Source of the DNA: JBBRGK01 sp036741355 | GTDB taxonomy: Bacteria; Chloroflexota; Dehalococcoidia; CAUJGQ01 | Reading direction: 5' to 3' | Length of the DNA stretch: 64,000 nt | Assembly: GCA_036741355.1 (NCBI GenBank) | Contig: DAINSK010000005.1 | Span: 1 to 64,000, forward strand | In this document: piece after piece, positions 1-8,816 of the stretch | Layout of the letters: each line of letters begins with the position of its first letter | Position numbering within the stretch: the stretch's first letter is position 1 | Notes under the pieces: model-generated | Told to the model about the DNA's origin: nothing | Databases searched by the model: none | What the model saw: the letters and a program-made list of their open reading frames with translations, nothing else | Position numbers and translations under genes: made by a program

Positions 1-2
1 GC

Positions 3-416
3 AGCGAGTTCGAGCTGGTGCTTGCGCTCATCACCGCGGTCACGCTCGGCGATGCACGGGTCGGGAATATGGCGGCAGCAGCACTTGTCGGCGACGTGGA
101 CTACGGGGAAACGATCAACCACCGCACCATGACCTGCGCCGCGCGGCACCTGGGGGCGCTGGCGGCGCTGCAGGGCGACCGTGCAGGCGCCGGGGTCCGC
201 TACACGCAGGCGCTGGCGGTGGCGGCGCGCGTCCGCAGCCGGCCCGAGACGGCGCTCACGCACCTGGCCCTGGCCGAGCTGCTGCTTGAGGGCGACGCTG
301 CGGAGCAACGGCAGGCGCAGGAGCACCTGGACCTTGCCATCGGCGAGTTCCGCGCGATGAAGATGCAGCCGGCGCTCGCCCAGGCGCTCTCCCATCGCGA
401 TGTACTGAAGGCGTGA
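3..416 (+). CDS. C-terminal end of a TPR-containing transcriptional regulator or cyclase-like protein (partial)
   Basis: The reading frame enters from the left edge without a start and ends with TGA at 414-416, so only the last ~137 codons are seen. The sequence is alanine-rich alpha-helical repeat: residues around RYTQALAVAARV and HLALAELLL look like TPR helices, and the end (LDLAIGEFRAMKMQPALAQAL) resembles the C-terminus of large LuxR or adenylate-cyclase-type ATPase/TPR regulators common in Chloroflexota. The ATPase and DNA-binding parts would lie outside the window. Function is inferred only from this tail. Confidence 0.6.
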   Translation, partial: SEFELVLALITAVTLGDARVGNMAAAALVGDVDYGETINHRTMTCAARHLGALAALQGDRAGAGVRYTQALAVAARVRSRPETALTHLALAELLLEGDAAEQRQAQEHLDLAIGEFRAMKMQPALAQALSHRDVLKA

Positions 417-512
417 GCGGGGCGGGCGGCGGCGGCGGCCACGCGGTGCCTGCGCAGGCCGCGCGGGGAGAGAAGCGGCGCCGGGCGCGTACCGAAAAGG
501 ACCTGACCCGCG

Positions 513-734
513 TTACGCGAGGCCCGCGATGCGCAGCGGTTCGTAGGCCTCAATGACGGGCGGCGTCGCGGCGTAGGTGCTGGCAGGATGCGCCTCATTG
601 AACCGGGCGATGTCTGGGACGCGCATAGCCTCGCGCAGGGCATCGAGGCTGACGTTGGCATTGATGATGAGGTAGTGGCCGCCGGAGCAAGTATTACCGT
701 GAGAGGTGCTGAGCTCCGCGCCCGCTTCAAGCAA
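513..734 (-). CDS. Small conserved-looking hypothetical protein (73 aa)
   Basis: The start codon overlaps the end of the 494-codon gene at 727-2211 by a few bases, indicating translational coupling. The protein is soluble, without a signal peptide or membrane segment; CSGGHYLIINANVSLDAL is the best-ordered stretch. I do not recognise a family. It could be a separate subunit or the frameshifted C-terminus of the upstream gene; the short overlap and a shared reading direction allow either. Confidence 0.4.
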   Translation of the reverse strand: MLEAGAELSTSHGNTCSGGHYLIINANVSLDALREAMRVPDIARFNEAHPASTYAATPPVIEAYEPLRIAGLA

Positions 735-2211
735 ACCCGGGCGGCGGCCGCAGGGACTGCAGGATCAGTTCGTGTGCCGCGCGCCGCTCACCCATATCGT
801 CGAGCGCGTCGGCCCTGGCGAGGTCGACGCTGCCGCGTACGCTCACGGCAATGGTGGCCGCGCACCCCACCGGGACGGTGCTCGGGTCAACGGCAAGCGG
901 AACAGCGCCAGCTTCAGACGCCGGATAGCGGTCAAACGGCGCGGCAATTGCGTCGTTGAAGAGCGCGACGCTCGCCTCGACCGCCTCGTTTGCGAGGGCG
1001 AGCAGCTCGGCGGACCCGGGGAAGAGCACCGAGGCGCCATGAAAATAGCGCTGCGACAGCGCCTCCACGAAGCCACGGTGGACGAAGACCTCTACCAGCA
1101 AGTCTATTGCCTGCCTGTGCCAGGCGCGTGCGAGTGCGGGGAGGCTCCGAGCGATCGATAGTCCGTCGTTGTCGGTGTCGGAGGACAGCACATCTGGCCG
1201 CAGTGCCGCAAAGACCCGGGTCCGGGCGGCTCTCCTGGAAGCAAGGTCTGCTCCCTCGTAGACGACGAACGGGTAGCCCTCGGCGTAACAGGTGATGGAC
1301 TCCACCGGCACGCCGGCCAGCCGTGCGTTTCCCGTGCCGCTGTGCGCCGCGACCCAGGCGTTCCACGAACGGGCGAGGAAGCCATGTTCGGCGGTGGCAA
1401 GCAGCTTGCCCTTGACCTGCCGGCGCTTCCAGCCGTCATAGTCAGCGGCATGCAGGTACGGCCGCCCCTCGATCTCCCGCGTGCGGCCGGGGAAGCGGCC
1501 AAGCAGCCGGCCGGCATCAGCATGCAGCGCCGCTGCCGCCCCGGCATCGGCCTGCTCGTCGTCGCTGCGGCGGAAGATCCCCGCGGCGAAGGGGTTGTCG
1601 TCGGCGGCGTCCACCAGGGCAAAGCCGCGCCTGGCCGCCAGCGCGCCCCACTCCGCCAGCGCCACCACCGTGCGGTCCAGCCACGCCCCATCGACCAGCG
1701 GCGCCTCGCCCAGGAAGGCGAACGGCACGGTGGCCAGGCGCACCATCGTCCCGGCCTGCACCGCGTCATCGTCTATCAGCCGGCGTAGCGCAGCGGCGAC
1801 CGTCGCACAGCGGGCAGTAGCCTCGGCGTCGGTGACGTCACTGAACCCGGTGGTATAGTCCGTTCCCGCAAGGAACGCGGCGTAGCTCGCCTCATCGGAA
1901 AACAGGGCGCGAAGTTCGTCCGGCTCGGGCACCGGATAAAGTGACGGACGTTGGTCGTTTGCACCGTCCCGGGCCAGATACGCGCCGGAGGGCGGGGCGG
2001 TCTTACCCTCGTCTTCGTACGCGGCGGCGACCCACTCGGCGACCGTCTCGCTATCGTCCAGCATCGCCCACGTCTCGACGTAGGTGTCGATAGCGGCCTG
2101 CACGGCGGCGGCGGCGTCCGGGTCCAGGGGATAGGGGAGGTGCTGCTCCAGCTCCATCCGCACAGTCGCCAGGCGGTAGCGGGCGGACTCGCGATCCAGC
2201 AGGTCGCGCAA
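727..2211 (-). CDS. Hypothetical protein (494 aa), unknown family
   Basis: A long, well-formed frame rich in Ala, Asp and Arg, with no signal peptide, transmembrane segment or recognised motif. It begins MRDLLDRESARYRLATVRME and contains acidic and aromatic patches (for example YPFVVYEGADL and NDGLSIARSLPALARAWHRQ). Amino-acid composition and uninterrupted length support a real cytoplasmic protein. It is followed by the overlapping 73-aa gene at 513-734. It is divergent from the CoA-transferase gene at 2303, and the remnant of another CoA-transferase lies against its 5' side. I cannot assign a function. Confidence 0.6.
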   Translation of the reverse strand: MRDLLDRESARYRLATVRMELEQHLPYPLDPDAAAAVQAAIDTYVETWAMLDDSETVAEWVAAAYEDEGKTAPPSGAYLARDGANDQRPSLYPVPEPDELRALFSDEASYAAFLAGTDYTTGFSDVTDAEATARCATVAAALRRLIDDDAVQAGTMVRLATVPFAFLGEAPLVDGAWLDRTVVALAEWGALAARRGFALVDAADDNPFAAGIFRRSDDEQADAGAAAALHADAGRLLGRFPGRTREIEGRPYLHAADYDGWKRRQVKGKLLATAEHGFLARSWNAWVAAHSGTGNARLAGVPVESITCYAEGYPFVVYEGADLASRRAARTRVFAALRPDVLSSDTDNDGLSIARSLPALARAWHRQAIDLLVEVFVHRGFVEALSQRYFHGASVLFPGSAELLALANEAVEASVALFNDAIAAPFDRYPASEAGAVPLAVDPSTVPVGCAATIAVSVRGSVDLARADALDDMGERRAAHELILQSLRPPPGFA

Positions 2212-2284
2212 GCCGTCCCCCAGCCGCTGCAGGCGCAGGACCAGCGCGTCGTGGGCTTCGATCAGCCGGCAGCGAAGGCGGGCG

Positions 2285-2398
2285 GCTACGTTCCAGCGCC
2301 GAATGGCTCGCCGAAACTCAGACGCTCGCGTCCCAGATGGCGCTGGAAATCGAGGACCCGCGCTACGGCCGCATGCTCCAGCCGGGCATCACGCCCGT
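2285..2398 (+). pseudogene. Remnant of the C-terminus of an upstream CoA-transferase domain
   Basis: In the frame that reads SAEWLAETQTLASQMALE and then EDPRYGRMLQPGITP, this stretch matches the usual C-terminal region of family III CoA-transferases (the SAEWLAE helix followed by a strand and a PG turn). The frame is lost near 2398. The matching continuation (RLSATPGAVRAAAPLPNQHR, then EEILAEL) appears in the frame of the following gene. This is a shortened, frameshifted leftover of a first domain or subunit that preceded the CoA-transferase at 2303-3685, in keeping with the paired arrangement elsewhere in the window. Confidence 0.55.
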
Positions 2399-3685
2399 CT
2401 GTCAGCGACGCCGGGCGCGGTTCGCGCAGCGGCGCCGCTGCCCAACCAGCACCGCGAGGAGATCCTGGCGGAGCTGCCGCTCGTGGTTCAGAGGCGCAAC
2501 AACCGGCCACCGAAGGCCCTGAATGAACCCCTGCGTGCGGCGCTGCAGGGGGTGAAGGTCCTCGATCTCTGCATCATCCTGGCTGGCCCCACGATGGGGC
2601 GCACCCTGGCTGAGTACGGTGCCAGCGTGATCAAGATCGACGCTCCCAACCGCGGTGTGGAGGTTACGGGCCGGCTGGAGGTCACCAACCACACCGAGAT
2701 CAACCGCGGAAAGCGGCACATGCTGCTCGACCTCAAGACAGCGGAAGGCAAGGAGATCTTCTGGCGGCTGGTCGAGGATGCCGATGTGATCGTGCAGAAT
2801 TACCGGGCAGGTAAGCTGGCCAAACTCGGGCTGGGCTACGAAGATATCCGCAAACGGCGACCCGATATCATCTACGCCTCGACCAATGCCTACGGCCACG
2901 TTGGCCCCTGGGCCGAGCGCCCCGGCCACGAGAGCTTCATCCAGACCGTCACGGGCATGGCGGAACGGTTCGGTGGCGCTGGCTCCTCGGTCGGGCAACC
3001 GAACGCCATCAACGACTACGGCACCGGCTTTATGGGCGCCTACGGGATCGCGCTAGCCCTGCTGCACCGGCGGCGGACAGGGGAGGGGCAGCACGTGGGT
3101 ACGTCGCTTGCCTACACCTCGATGACGCTGCAGTCGCCGTTCATGCACGAGTTTGCAGGGAAACGTTGGCACGAGCCACGAGGGCAGCAGGCGCTGGGTA
3201 GCGGGCCGCTGGCGCGTGCATACCGTGCCGCCGATGGCTGGTTCTTCATCGGCACCCGGGAGAAGGACCTGTCCCGCCTGCCCGCGATTGAGGGGCTTCA
3301 CGGAATAGAGTCGCTGAGCGCCGACGCGCTCGTGGAGGCGCTCGCAGCACGGATTGCCCGAGAGGTCATGCAGACCTGGATCGAACGGCTGCTCGCCGCG
3401 GACATTGGCGCGCAACGGGTCGTGATGCAGATTGAGGAGCTGATGTGCGACCCCTGGGTGGTGGACCACGGCCTGAGTATCACGCGCGAATTCGACGAAC
3501 TCGGGCTGGTGACTGCCTGCGGACCCACCCCCAGACTGTCGCGCACACCGGTCGTGCCCGGCGCCGCGCCGCCGAAACCGGGCAAGCATGCCCGCGAGAT
3601 CCTCGAAGAGATCGGCTGGGGTGATCGCTACGAACAGCTGCATGCGGCAGGTGTCATCCGCACCGACGGCGTGCGGGCAGGCTGA
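2303..3685 (+). CDS. CaiB/BaiF family III CoA-transferase
   Basis: Moves CoA between acyl-CoA donors and carboxylic acids in the cytoplasm. After an anomalous N-terminal ~80 residues derived from an out-of-frame remnant, the family begins at GVKVLDLCIILAGPTMGRTL and continues with SVIKIDAP, a NRGKRHMLLDLKT strand, VIVQNYRAG, and the catalytic Asp in NAINDYGTGF (Asp169 of formyl-CoA transferase by family knowledge). Total length is 460 aa; without the odd N-terminus it matches a single-domain family member. The true start may be downstream, for example GTG near 2489. The substrate cannot be read from the sequence. Confidence 0.85.
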   Translation: MARRNSDARVPDGAGNRGPALRPHAPAGHHARLSATPGAVRAAAPLPNQHREEILAELPLVVQRRNNRPPKALNEPLRAALQGVKVLDLCIILAGPTMGRTLAEYGASVIKIDAPNRGVEVTGRLEVTNHTEINRGKRHMLLDLKTAEGKEIFWRLVEDADVIVQNYRAGKLAKLGLGYEDIRKRRPDIIYASTNAYGHVGPWAERPGHESFIQTVTGMAERFGGAGSSVGQPNAINDYGTGFMGAYGIALALLHRRRTGEGQHVGTSLAYTSMTLQSPFMHEFAGKRWHEPRGQQALGSGPLARAYRAADGWFFIGTREKDLSRLPAIEGLHGIESLSADALVEALAARIAREVMQTWIERLLAADIGAQRVVMQIEELMCDPWVVDHGLSITREFDELGLVTACGPTPRLSRTPVVPGAAPPKPGKHAREILEEIGWGDRYEQLHAAGVIRTDGVRAG

Positions 3686-3786
3686 AGAGAAGGAGACCGA
3701 TGGCGGAGTTCGAATCGCTCGGCGCACTCTCTCGGCCGCCCGAGAACGAGCTGCACCAGGCGCTGGAACAGGCGAACTCCGATCCA

Positions 3787-4710
3787 CTACTCCACGCCGA
3801 AGACGCGGGCAGCGTTGTGATACAGCCACTTCTCCTTGACGGCATCCTTAAGAGGCAGGGCCAGCACTTCGCCGATCAGCGTCTCGTAAGACTGCCCCAG
3901 CGTCAGCCAAGAGACGCCGACCATAACCTTGTCCTGCAGCAGTGAGTTGCCGAATTGCGTCAGCATCTCCCAGCCGGATCCGGCGGTGGCGATGTGGCGC
4001 GGGCGGTGTGCGCTGATGTCGAGGTAGAGATTCGGATGCCGGCGCGCCAGGGCCACCATCTCCGGCACCCAGGGCCAGCCGCCCAGTCCGGCAATGATCG
4101 TCAGCTCGGGGAAGTCGCAGGCGATGTCGTCCAGATAACGCGGGTGCCCAAGGTCGTAGGGGCGATCGGTGGCATATGACATGCTCGAGTACAGCCGCAC
4201 GGGGATGCCCAGCTCCACGCACTTGGCATAGAGGGGATAGTAACGACGGTCGTTGGACGGAATTCTCTCGCGGAAGGCGGCCATCGCCAGACCGCGCAGC
4301 CCTCCCTCGCGCACCAGTCGCTCCAGTTCGCGCACTCCGCGCATACCGTCCCACGGACTGATGCGTGCGAGCCCGATAAAGCGGTCGGGATACGCCCGCA
4401 CCACCTGCACCGTGTACTCGTTGGAAGGCTGTTGGGCGCTGCCCACCACTGCCTTCTGCACGCCGGCGCTGTCCAGCATCGTCACGAAGTCAGCCAGGCT
4501 CATCACGGGACGCCCGCTCGAACCGCCCTCGACTGAGCGATTGCGAAAGATGTTGGCGTAGTTCGCCATGCCGTAGTTCGGCACGGCCGGAGCTTCCCGG
4601 CCGCGGAGCGTGTCACCGGATCCGCGTACCTCCGGCTCGGAGTGGGAAGCACGGAACGCCGACGCCTCCGCTGTGGGCAGGTCACATTCGAGGTCAATCA
4701 CGCGCACCAT
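3787..4710 (-). CDS. Amidohydrolase_2-fold protein, module copy 1, metal ligands not conserved
   Basis: A 307-aa protein starting at MVRVIDLECDLPT after a GAGAGGG ribosome site; the same start is used by its paralogue at 27207. The fold is recognised from the amidohydrolase_2 (ACMSD/decarboxylase-like) pattern: PDRFIGLARISPWDG, GIPVRLYSS, LTIIAGLGGWPWV, HPNLYLDISA and the C-terminal KEKWLYHNAARVFG. The usual ligands are replaced: the N-terminal HxH is DLEC, the IPVxxH histidine is Tyr, the (I/L)xxH before GG is Gly, and the GSD aspartate is missing (VGVSW). It may therefore be metal-free or bind substrate only. It is downstream of the CoA-transferase pair on the same strand, so probably co-transcribed. 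Confidence 0.8.
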   Translation of the reverse strand: MVRVIDLECDLPTAEASAFRASHSEPEVRGSGDTLRGREAPAVPNYGMANYANIFRNRSVEGGSSGRPVMSLADFVTMLDSAGVQKAVVGSAQQPSNEYTVQVVRAYPDRFIGLARISPWDGMRGVRELERLVREGGLRGLAMAAFRERIPSNDRRYYPLYAKCVELGIPVRLYSSMSYATDRPYDLGHPRYLDDIACDFPELTIIAGLGGWPWVPEMVALARRHPNLYLDISAHRPRHIATAGSGWEMLTQFGNSLLQDKVMVGVSWLTLGQSYETLIGEVLALPLKDAVKEKWLYHNAARVFGVE

Positions 4711-4774
4711 CGGCATCCCTCTCGTCTCCGTAATCTCCTGGCTCGGCCAGGGCCGGGCTGGGGTGAATAGAACC

Positions 4775-5794
4775 TCACTCCTCAGCCCGAGTGAACTGTC
4801 GGTTGAGTTTGGCGGCGTAATCAGGGTCGACCTCGCGCATGCGGCCGGTTCGCACCATCGCCGGCAGGTCCATGGGCCCCGGTCGAGCGAGCGAGCCCCG
4901 CTTCGGCTCGTGCGCGACGACACCGTCCTGCTCCAGGCCGGCGAGATCGTCCGGGCCCAGACCTAACAGTTCGCTGAGCACACTCGTTGTATGCTCACCG
5001 AACTCAGGCGCCCGCTGACGTGTCGCCGTCGGCGTCTTCGAAAGTCGCCAGCCGGCGCGCAGATGCGGCCGGGGACCGATCTCGGGCGCCGAAGCGGGTG
5101 GCGACAGCAACTCGAAGAAGTCTCGATGACGCAGCTGAGGGTCGAGCCAGACGTCGCGAGGTGTGGCAACCGCGGCTGCCTCTACTCCAGCCGCCTGAAG
5201 CGAATGTTCCAGGTCAGCGGCGATGCGACTGCGCGTCGCCTCCGCCAGCAGCTGGTCGAGCAGATCGTGATGGCGGCGGCGGGCCAGGCTGGACCTGAAC
5301 CGCGAATCGACTGGGAGCCCGGGCCGGTCAATCACGGCACACAGGGCGCTGAACTGCGCGTCGGTCTCCACCGAGACCAGAAGCCAGCTGTCATCGCCGG
5401 CGCAGGGGTACACGCGCTGTGGCGCCCGCCACGGATCGCGGTTTGCGACGCGCTGCTGAACCCGTCTGTTGAACTCAAAGTCCAGCACGGCCTCCGGGAT
5501 CGTGGCCACCCCCGCCTCGTAGTGCGACAGGTCCAGCCACTGACCGCGGCCGGTTCGCTCACGGTACTCCAACGCGGCGAGCACCCCGTAGGTGCCGAAG
5601 TAGGCGCCGGCCACGTCCGTGAACGCCACCCCGAGTCCACCTGCTCCGCCACGCACCGGCGGTCCGTCCGGATAGCCGGTGAGCTCCATGAGTCCGTCGA
5701 CCGACTCCGTGTTGGGTCCGTAGGCGCGATAGTTCTGCCAGGGGCCGGACTGACCAAAGCCGGTTGAAGAGAGCAGAATGATGCCCGGATTCAC
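4775..5794 (-). CDS. CoA-transferase B, module copy 1, C-terminal portion after a frameshift
   Basis: Encodes the family III CoA-transferase sequence from NPGIILLSSTGFGQ to the C-terminus, including catalytic Asp in VAFTDVAGAYFG and the TGRGQWLDLSHYEAG strand. It is collinear and highly similar to residues ~128-481 of the intact gene at 25702-27147. The N-terminal ~125 residues lie in another frame at 5815-6186. Comparison with the intact copy indicates loss of one base near 5815: VLRNLGL is followed by YDTLAAVNPG only after a one-base correction. The GTG start at 5794 is therefore probably not used as a genuine start. This is either a recent mutation or a sequencing error. Confidence 0.75.
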   Translation of the reverse strand: MNPGIILLSSTGFGQSGPWQNYRAYGPNTESVDGLMELTGYPDGPPVRGGAGGLGVAFTDVAGAYFGTYGVLAALEYRERTGRGQWLDLSHYEAGVATIPEAVLDFEFNRRVQQRVANRDPWRAPQRVYPCAGDDSWLLVSVETDAQFSALCAVIDRPGLPVDSRFRSSLARRRHHDLLDQLLAEATRSRIAADLEHSLQAAGVEAAAVATPRDVWLDPQLRHRDFFELLSPPASAPEIGPRPHLRAGWRLSKTPTATRQRAPEFGEHTTSVLSELLGLGPDDLAGLEQDGVVAHEPKRGSLARPGPMDLPAMVRTGRMREVDPDYAAKLNRQFTRAEE

Positions 5795-7398
5795 CGCGGC
5801 CAGAGTGTCGTACGTAGGCCGAGATTACGCAACACCCGCGGCGTGAAGTTCTCGGCGACCACGTCGCAGACCGCGACGAGTTGCAGCAGCAGCTCGCGCC
5901 CGCCCGGCCTGGTGAGATCGATCGTGATCCCACGCTTGTTGCGGTTGAGCATTTGGAAGTTCGCGCCGTGGTTGTAGCCGTCCTCGCGTGGCAGGTTGTC
6001 CGGCGGCGGGCCCCAACGCACCTGGTCCGGACGCGCTGCTGCCTCCACCTTGATCACGTCCGCACCGAGAGCGGCCAGCGGCGTTAGCGCCAGCGGCAAC
6101 ACGAATACCATCCCCAGCTCCAGAATGCGAACCCCTGCCAGGGGCAGCGGCAGGGCGTCCTGGCTCGTCGTGCCGGCGGCGTTCATCGAGATGACACCTG
6201 TTCCCCGTAACGCCGGCAACTCTGCCGGCCGCACGCCCAGGCACTCCAGCACGGTTCTGGTATGCTCGCCCAACAACGGCGCGGGCGACAAGGGCGAGCG
6301 TGCGACAGCGCTGGCGAAGGGCGCCATGCCGGGCATGCGCACCGTGCCCGCCACGGGATGATGCTGCTTTACGAAAAAGCCGCGTGCCGCCAGATGGGGA
6401 CAGTTGGCAAGGTCTTCCGCGGTCTGCACCGCAGTAAACGTCAGGCGCCACTCTTGTCCACCGTGGAAGAGGTCGTGTTTCGACCGCGTGGCGAACTTCG
6501 GCGCCACCAGCGCATCGATCTCGTCGCCGTGCGCCTGTCGACCGGCGGGGGTCATGAAGCGTTCCTCCGTGAGCGCCGGCGTTTCCAGGAAGGCCGCGAA
6601 CGACTCCCACTCCCCGAACCCTGCGTAGGAAGGCATGATGTAGCCGTCGGAGGCCGGCATGGGGCTGGAGGAGATCAGCCTGTTGAGGTCGGTCGGGGCG
6701 CGCTTCATCAGCCCTCCGGTGTGTGAATAGAGATTCAACGCCGGGAAGATGGTCTGGGCCACGACCTCCTGCAGAGAGATGTCGATCGCTTGTCCGCAGC
6801 CGGTTCGCCGCGCCAGCATGGCCGCGGCGAGGCTTGCCGAGGCCGCGTTCACCCCGGCGAGGTGGGCAGCCTGGTTGAGACCGTGTTTCAACGGCTCGCG
6901 ATTGCCGTCGCCGGTGATGTACATCATGCCGCCCGCCGCATAGGCGCTGATCTCTGAGGCGAGATACGCTGCCTTGGGGCCGTCCTGACCGTAGCTGCTG
7001 ATCGAACAGACGACGAGCCGAGCGGGTAAGGCGGCGCCAAAGGGCAGCGACTCGAGCACCCGGGGGCCGAGATTCTCGATCAGCACATCGGCGTCGTCGA
7101 GCAGTTGCCGGAGCAGCGTTGCGCCAGTTCTGGATGTAATGTCGAGAGTCACTGAGCGTTTGTTACCGTTGAGGTAGAGGAACAGGCCGCTCTTTTCCGG
7201 GTGGGGCAGCTCACCCGGGAACGGTCCAGCCCGCCGCGTCTCGTCTCCTCGATCAGGCGGTTCGACCTTGATCACGTCGGCGCCGAAGTCCGCCAGCAGT
7301 CGCGCCGCATAGGCAGCGGAGATGCCGCTACCCAGCTCGACCACACGGAGTCCGGTTCTGGTCCAGAGGGGCAAGCGGAGCGCCTCATTGATTGACAA
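5791..7398 (-). CDS. CoA-transferase A fused in frame to the N-terminus of CoA-transferase B, module copy 1
   Basis: Residues from TGLRVVELGSGISAAYAARL to about 6190 form a complete family III CoA-transferase domain, paralogous to 24515-25705. It ends GTGVIS and runs without a stop into MNAAGTT at 6186, the start of the second domain (ILELGMVFVLPLALTPL). That domain terminates early at 5791 because of the frameshift near 5815. In the intact copy the two are separate genes with an ATGA overlap. Domain A has Gln/His (NQAAHLAGVNAA) where active family members have the catalytic Asp. The start is uncertain; TTG at 7398 precedes LSINEALRL and fits the paralogue, while the open frame extends further upstream without homology. 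Confidence 0.75.
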   Translation of the reverse strand: MSINEALRLPLWTRTGLRVVELGSGISAAYAARLLADFGADVIKVEPPDRGDETRRAGPFPGELPHPEKSGLFLYLNGNKRSVTLDITSRTGATLLRQLLDDADVLIENLGPRVLESLPFGAALPARLVVCSISSYGQDGPKAAYLASEISAYAAGGMMYITGDGNREPLKHGLNQAAHLAGVNAASASLAAAMLARRTGCGQAIDISLQEVVAQTIFPALNLYSHTGGLMKRAPTDLNRLISSSPMPASDGYIMPSYAGFGEWESFAAFLETPALTEERFMTPAGRQAHGDEIDALVAPKFATRSKHDLFHGGQEWRLTFTAVQTAEDLANCPHLAARGFFVKQHHPVAGTVRMPGMAPFASAVARSPLSPAPLLGEHTRTVLECLGVRPAELPALRGTGVISMNAAGTTSQDALPLPLAGVRILELGMVFVLPLALTPLAALGADVIKVEAAARPDQVRWGPPPDNLPREDGYNHGANFQMLNRNKRGITIDLTRPGGRELLLQLVAVCDVVAENFTPRVLRNLGLRTTLWPR

Positions 7399-7551
7399 GC
7401 CGCCTGACGATCGCCATGATCCAAGCGTGCCGTTCCATTTTGAAGACCACCGGACCGCATTGTGGCACAGTGCGGGTCGGCGGCGATAGCCAGAACGGCG
7501 TTGCAATTGTCCTCCTTTGTCGATGTGCGGAGGTCTCCCGAAGGAACCGAT

Positions 7552-8745
7552 GTGATTAGCAGCAGCCGCGTAAACGCGGACACGGCCGTTGCCTGCGCCG
7601 AGCAACTTGCTCGGCACTTTGCCGAACGTCTGCCGGCATACGACGCGGCAGCGGTGTTTCCCAGGGAAAACTTCGACGAATTACGTGAGGCCGGCCTGCA
7701 CGCGATGACGGTGCCGACCCAGTACGGCGGTCTGGGCTTCTGGCAGCCCGGTGGACGCTTTTCAACGTATTACGAAGTCCTGGAGACCCTTGCACGGGCC
7801 GACAGCTCGACTGCGCAACTGCTGCAGGTGCACTGCCATGCGACCGGCATGATCGCGGGACTGGGCACCGAAAAGCAGCGCGACTTCTACATGAATGAAG
7901 TGGCCGCGAACGGCAAGCTGATCGCATCTATCGGCAGCGAGGCTCAGTTCCGATCCACGGAGATGGAGGTCTATCGGGCGGAGCTGGTGCGGCATGGCGA
8001 CCGGTACCGGTTGAACGCGCGCAAAGCATTCGCCTCGCTGGCCGGCGGCGCCGACTACTTCAACATCTGGACCGCAGCCGAAGCTGAGGGCGGTTTCGCC
8101 GATCGCATGGTCGTAGCTACGATTCCGCGCGGCACACCGGGCATGGAGCTGATCGACGATTGGGACACGCTCGGCATGCGTCCGACCACCAGCTGGAGCA
8201 TGCTGCTGACCGACCTGGACGTGCCGGCCGCCTGGGTAATCGGCGGACCCGGAGATTGGGTGCGACGGGATCAGCGCACGTTCACCCTGGCATACGCCGC
8301 CAACCATCTGGGCGCTGCCCAGGGAGCCTTCGACTTTGCCCGCGCCTACGTCGCCGAGCGACAGCACCTGGCGAGGAGCGAGTTCATCCAGGCCAAGATC
8401 GGCGACCTCTCCAGCAAGCTCTACGCGGTGCGTTGCGGGCTCTACGCCGCCGCGAACCGCTGGGAGCGGGGGGACGATCCCAATCAGGCCGAGCTTGACG
8501 GCGTGCGCGTGCTGCACCTCGCAAAACGAATCGCGATCGAAGTCACCTCTGACGCCTACGACATCTGCGGCGCCCGCGCGGCCTACAACCTCTATCCGCT
8601 GAACCAGGCGCTGCGTGATGTGCGCTCCTTCACGCTCCACTTCCGGGACGAGTTGTACATGTCACAGGTCGGCCGGGCGGAGCTGGGCGTTCCCTTCACC
8701 GTGAAGGGGGACGAGTCCGGCTCCACGCCACACGACCAGGCATGA
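7552..8745 (+). CDS. Acyl-CoA dehydrogenase family flavoprotein
   Basis: About 397 aa. Start chosen at GTG 7552 because AAGGA lies six bases upstream and the protein then begins ISSSRVNADTAV. The N-terminal helical domain (FDELREAGLHAMTVPTQYGG), a middle beta-domain (AYLNARKAFASLAGGADYFN-type strand, here RLNARKAFASLAGGADYFNI) and a C-terminal four-helix domain (SEFIQAKIGDLSSKLYAVR; GARAAYNLYPLNQALRDVR) follow the acyl-CoA dehydrogenase order. The usual C-terminal catalytic Glu is not evident, so it may be a monooxygenase-type or atypical oxidase relative. It is divergent from the CoA-transferase module and probably oxidises a CoA ester in the same pathway. Confidence 0.85.
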   Translation: MISSSRVNADTAVACAEQLARHFAERLPAYDAAAVFPRENFDELREAGLHAMTVPTQYGGLGFWQPGGRFSTYYEVLETLARADSSTAQLLQVHCHATGMIAGLGTEKQRDFYMNEVAANGKLIASIGSEAQFRSTEMEVYRAELVRHGDRYRLNARKAFASLAGGADYFNIWTAAEAEGGFADRMVVATIPRGTPGMELIDDWDTLGMRPTTSWSMLLTDLDVPAAWVIGGPGDWVRRDQRTFTLAYAANHLGAAQGAFDFARAYVAERQHLARSEFIQAKIGDLSSKLYAVRCGLYAAANRWERGDDPNQAELDGVRVLHLAKRIAIEVTSDAYDICGARAAYNLYPLNQALRDVRSFTLHFRDELYMSQVGRAELGVPFTVKGDESGSTPHDQA

Positions 8746-8816
8746 CCACTTCATTCGACTCACGATCCCCATTCACGAGCCCCATTCACGAGCCATGAAA
8801 GGACTCAGCGACAGTG

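Noticed and set aside
4991..5767. Plus-strand ORF of 258 aa
   Set aside because: Antisense of CoA-transferase B; no ribosome site and no protein-like motif.
8768..8793. Perfect 13-bp tandem repeat (CCCATTCACGAGC)
   Set aside because: Only two copies before the M20 gene; looks like slippage without clear regulatory meaning.
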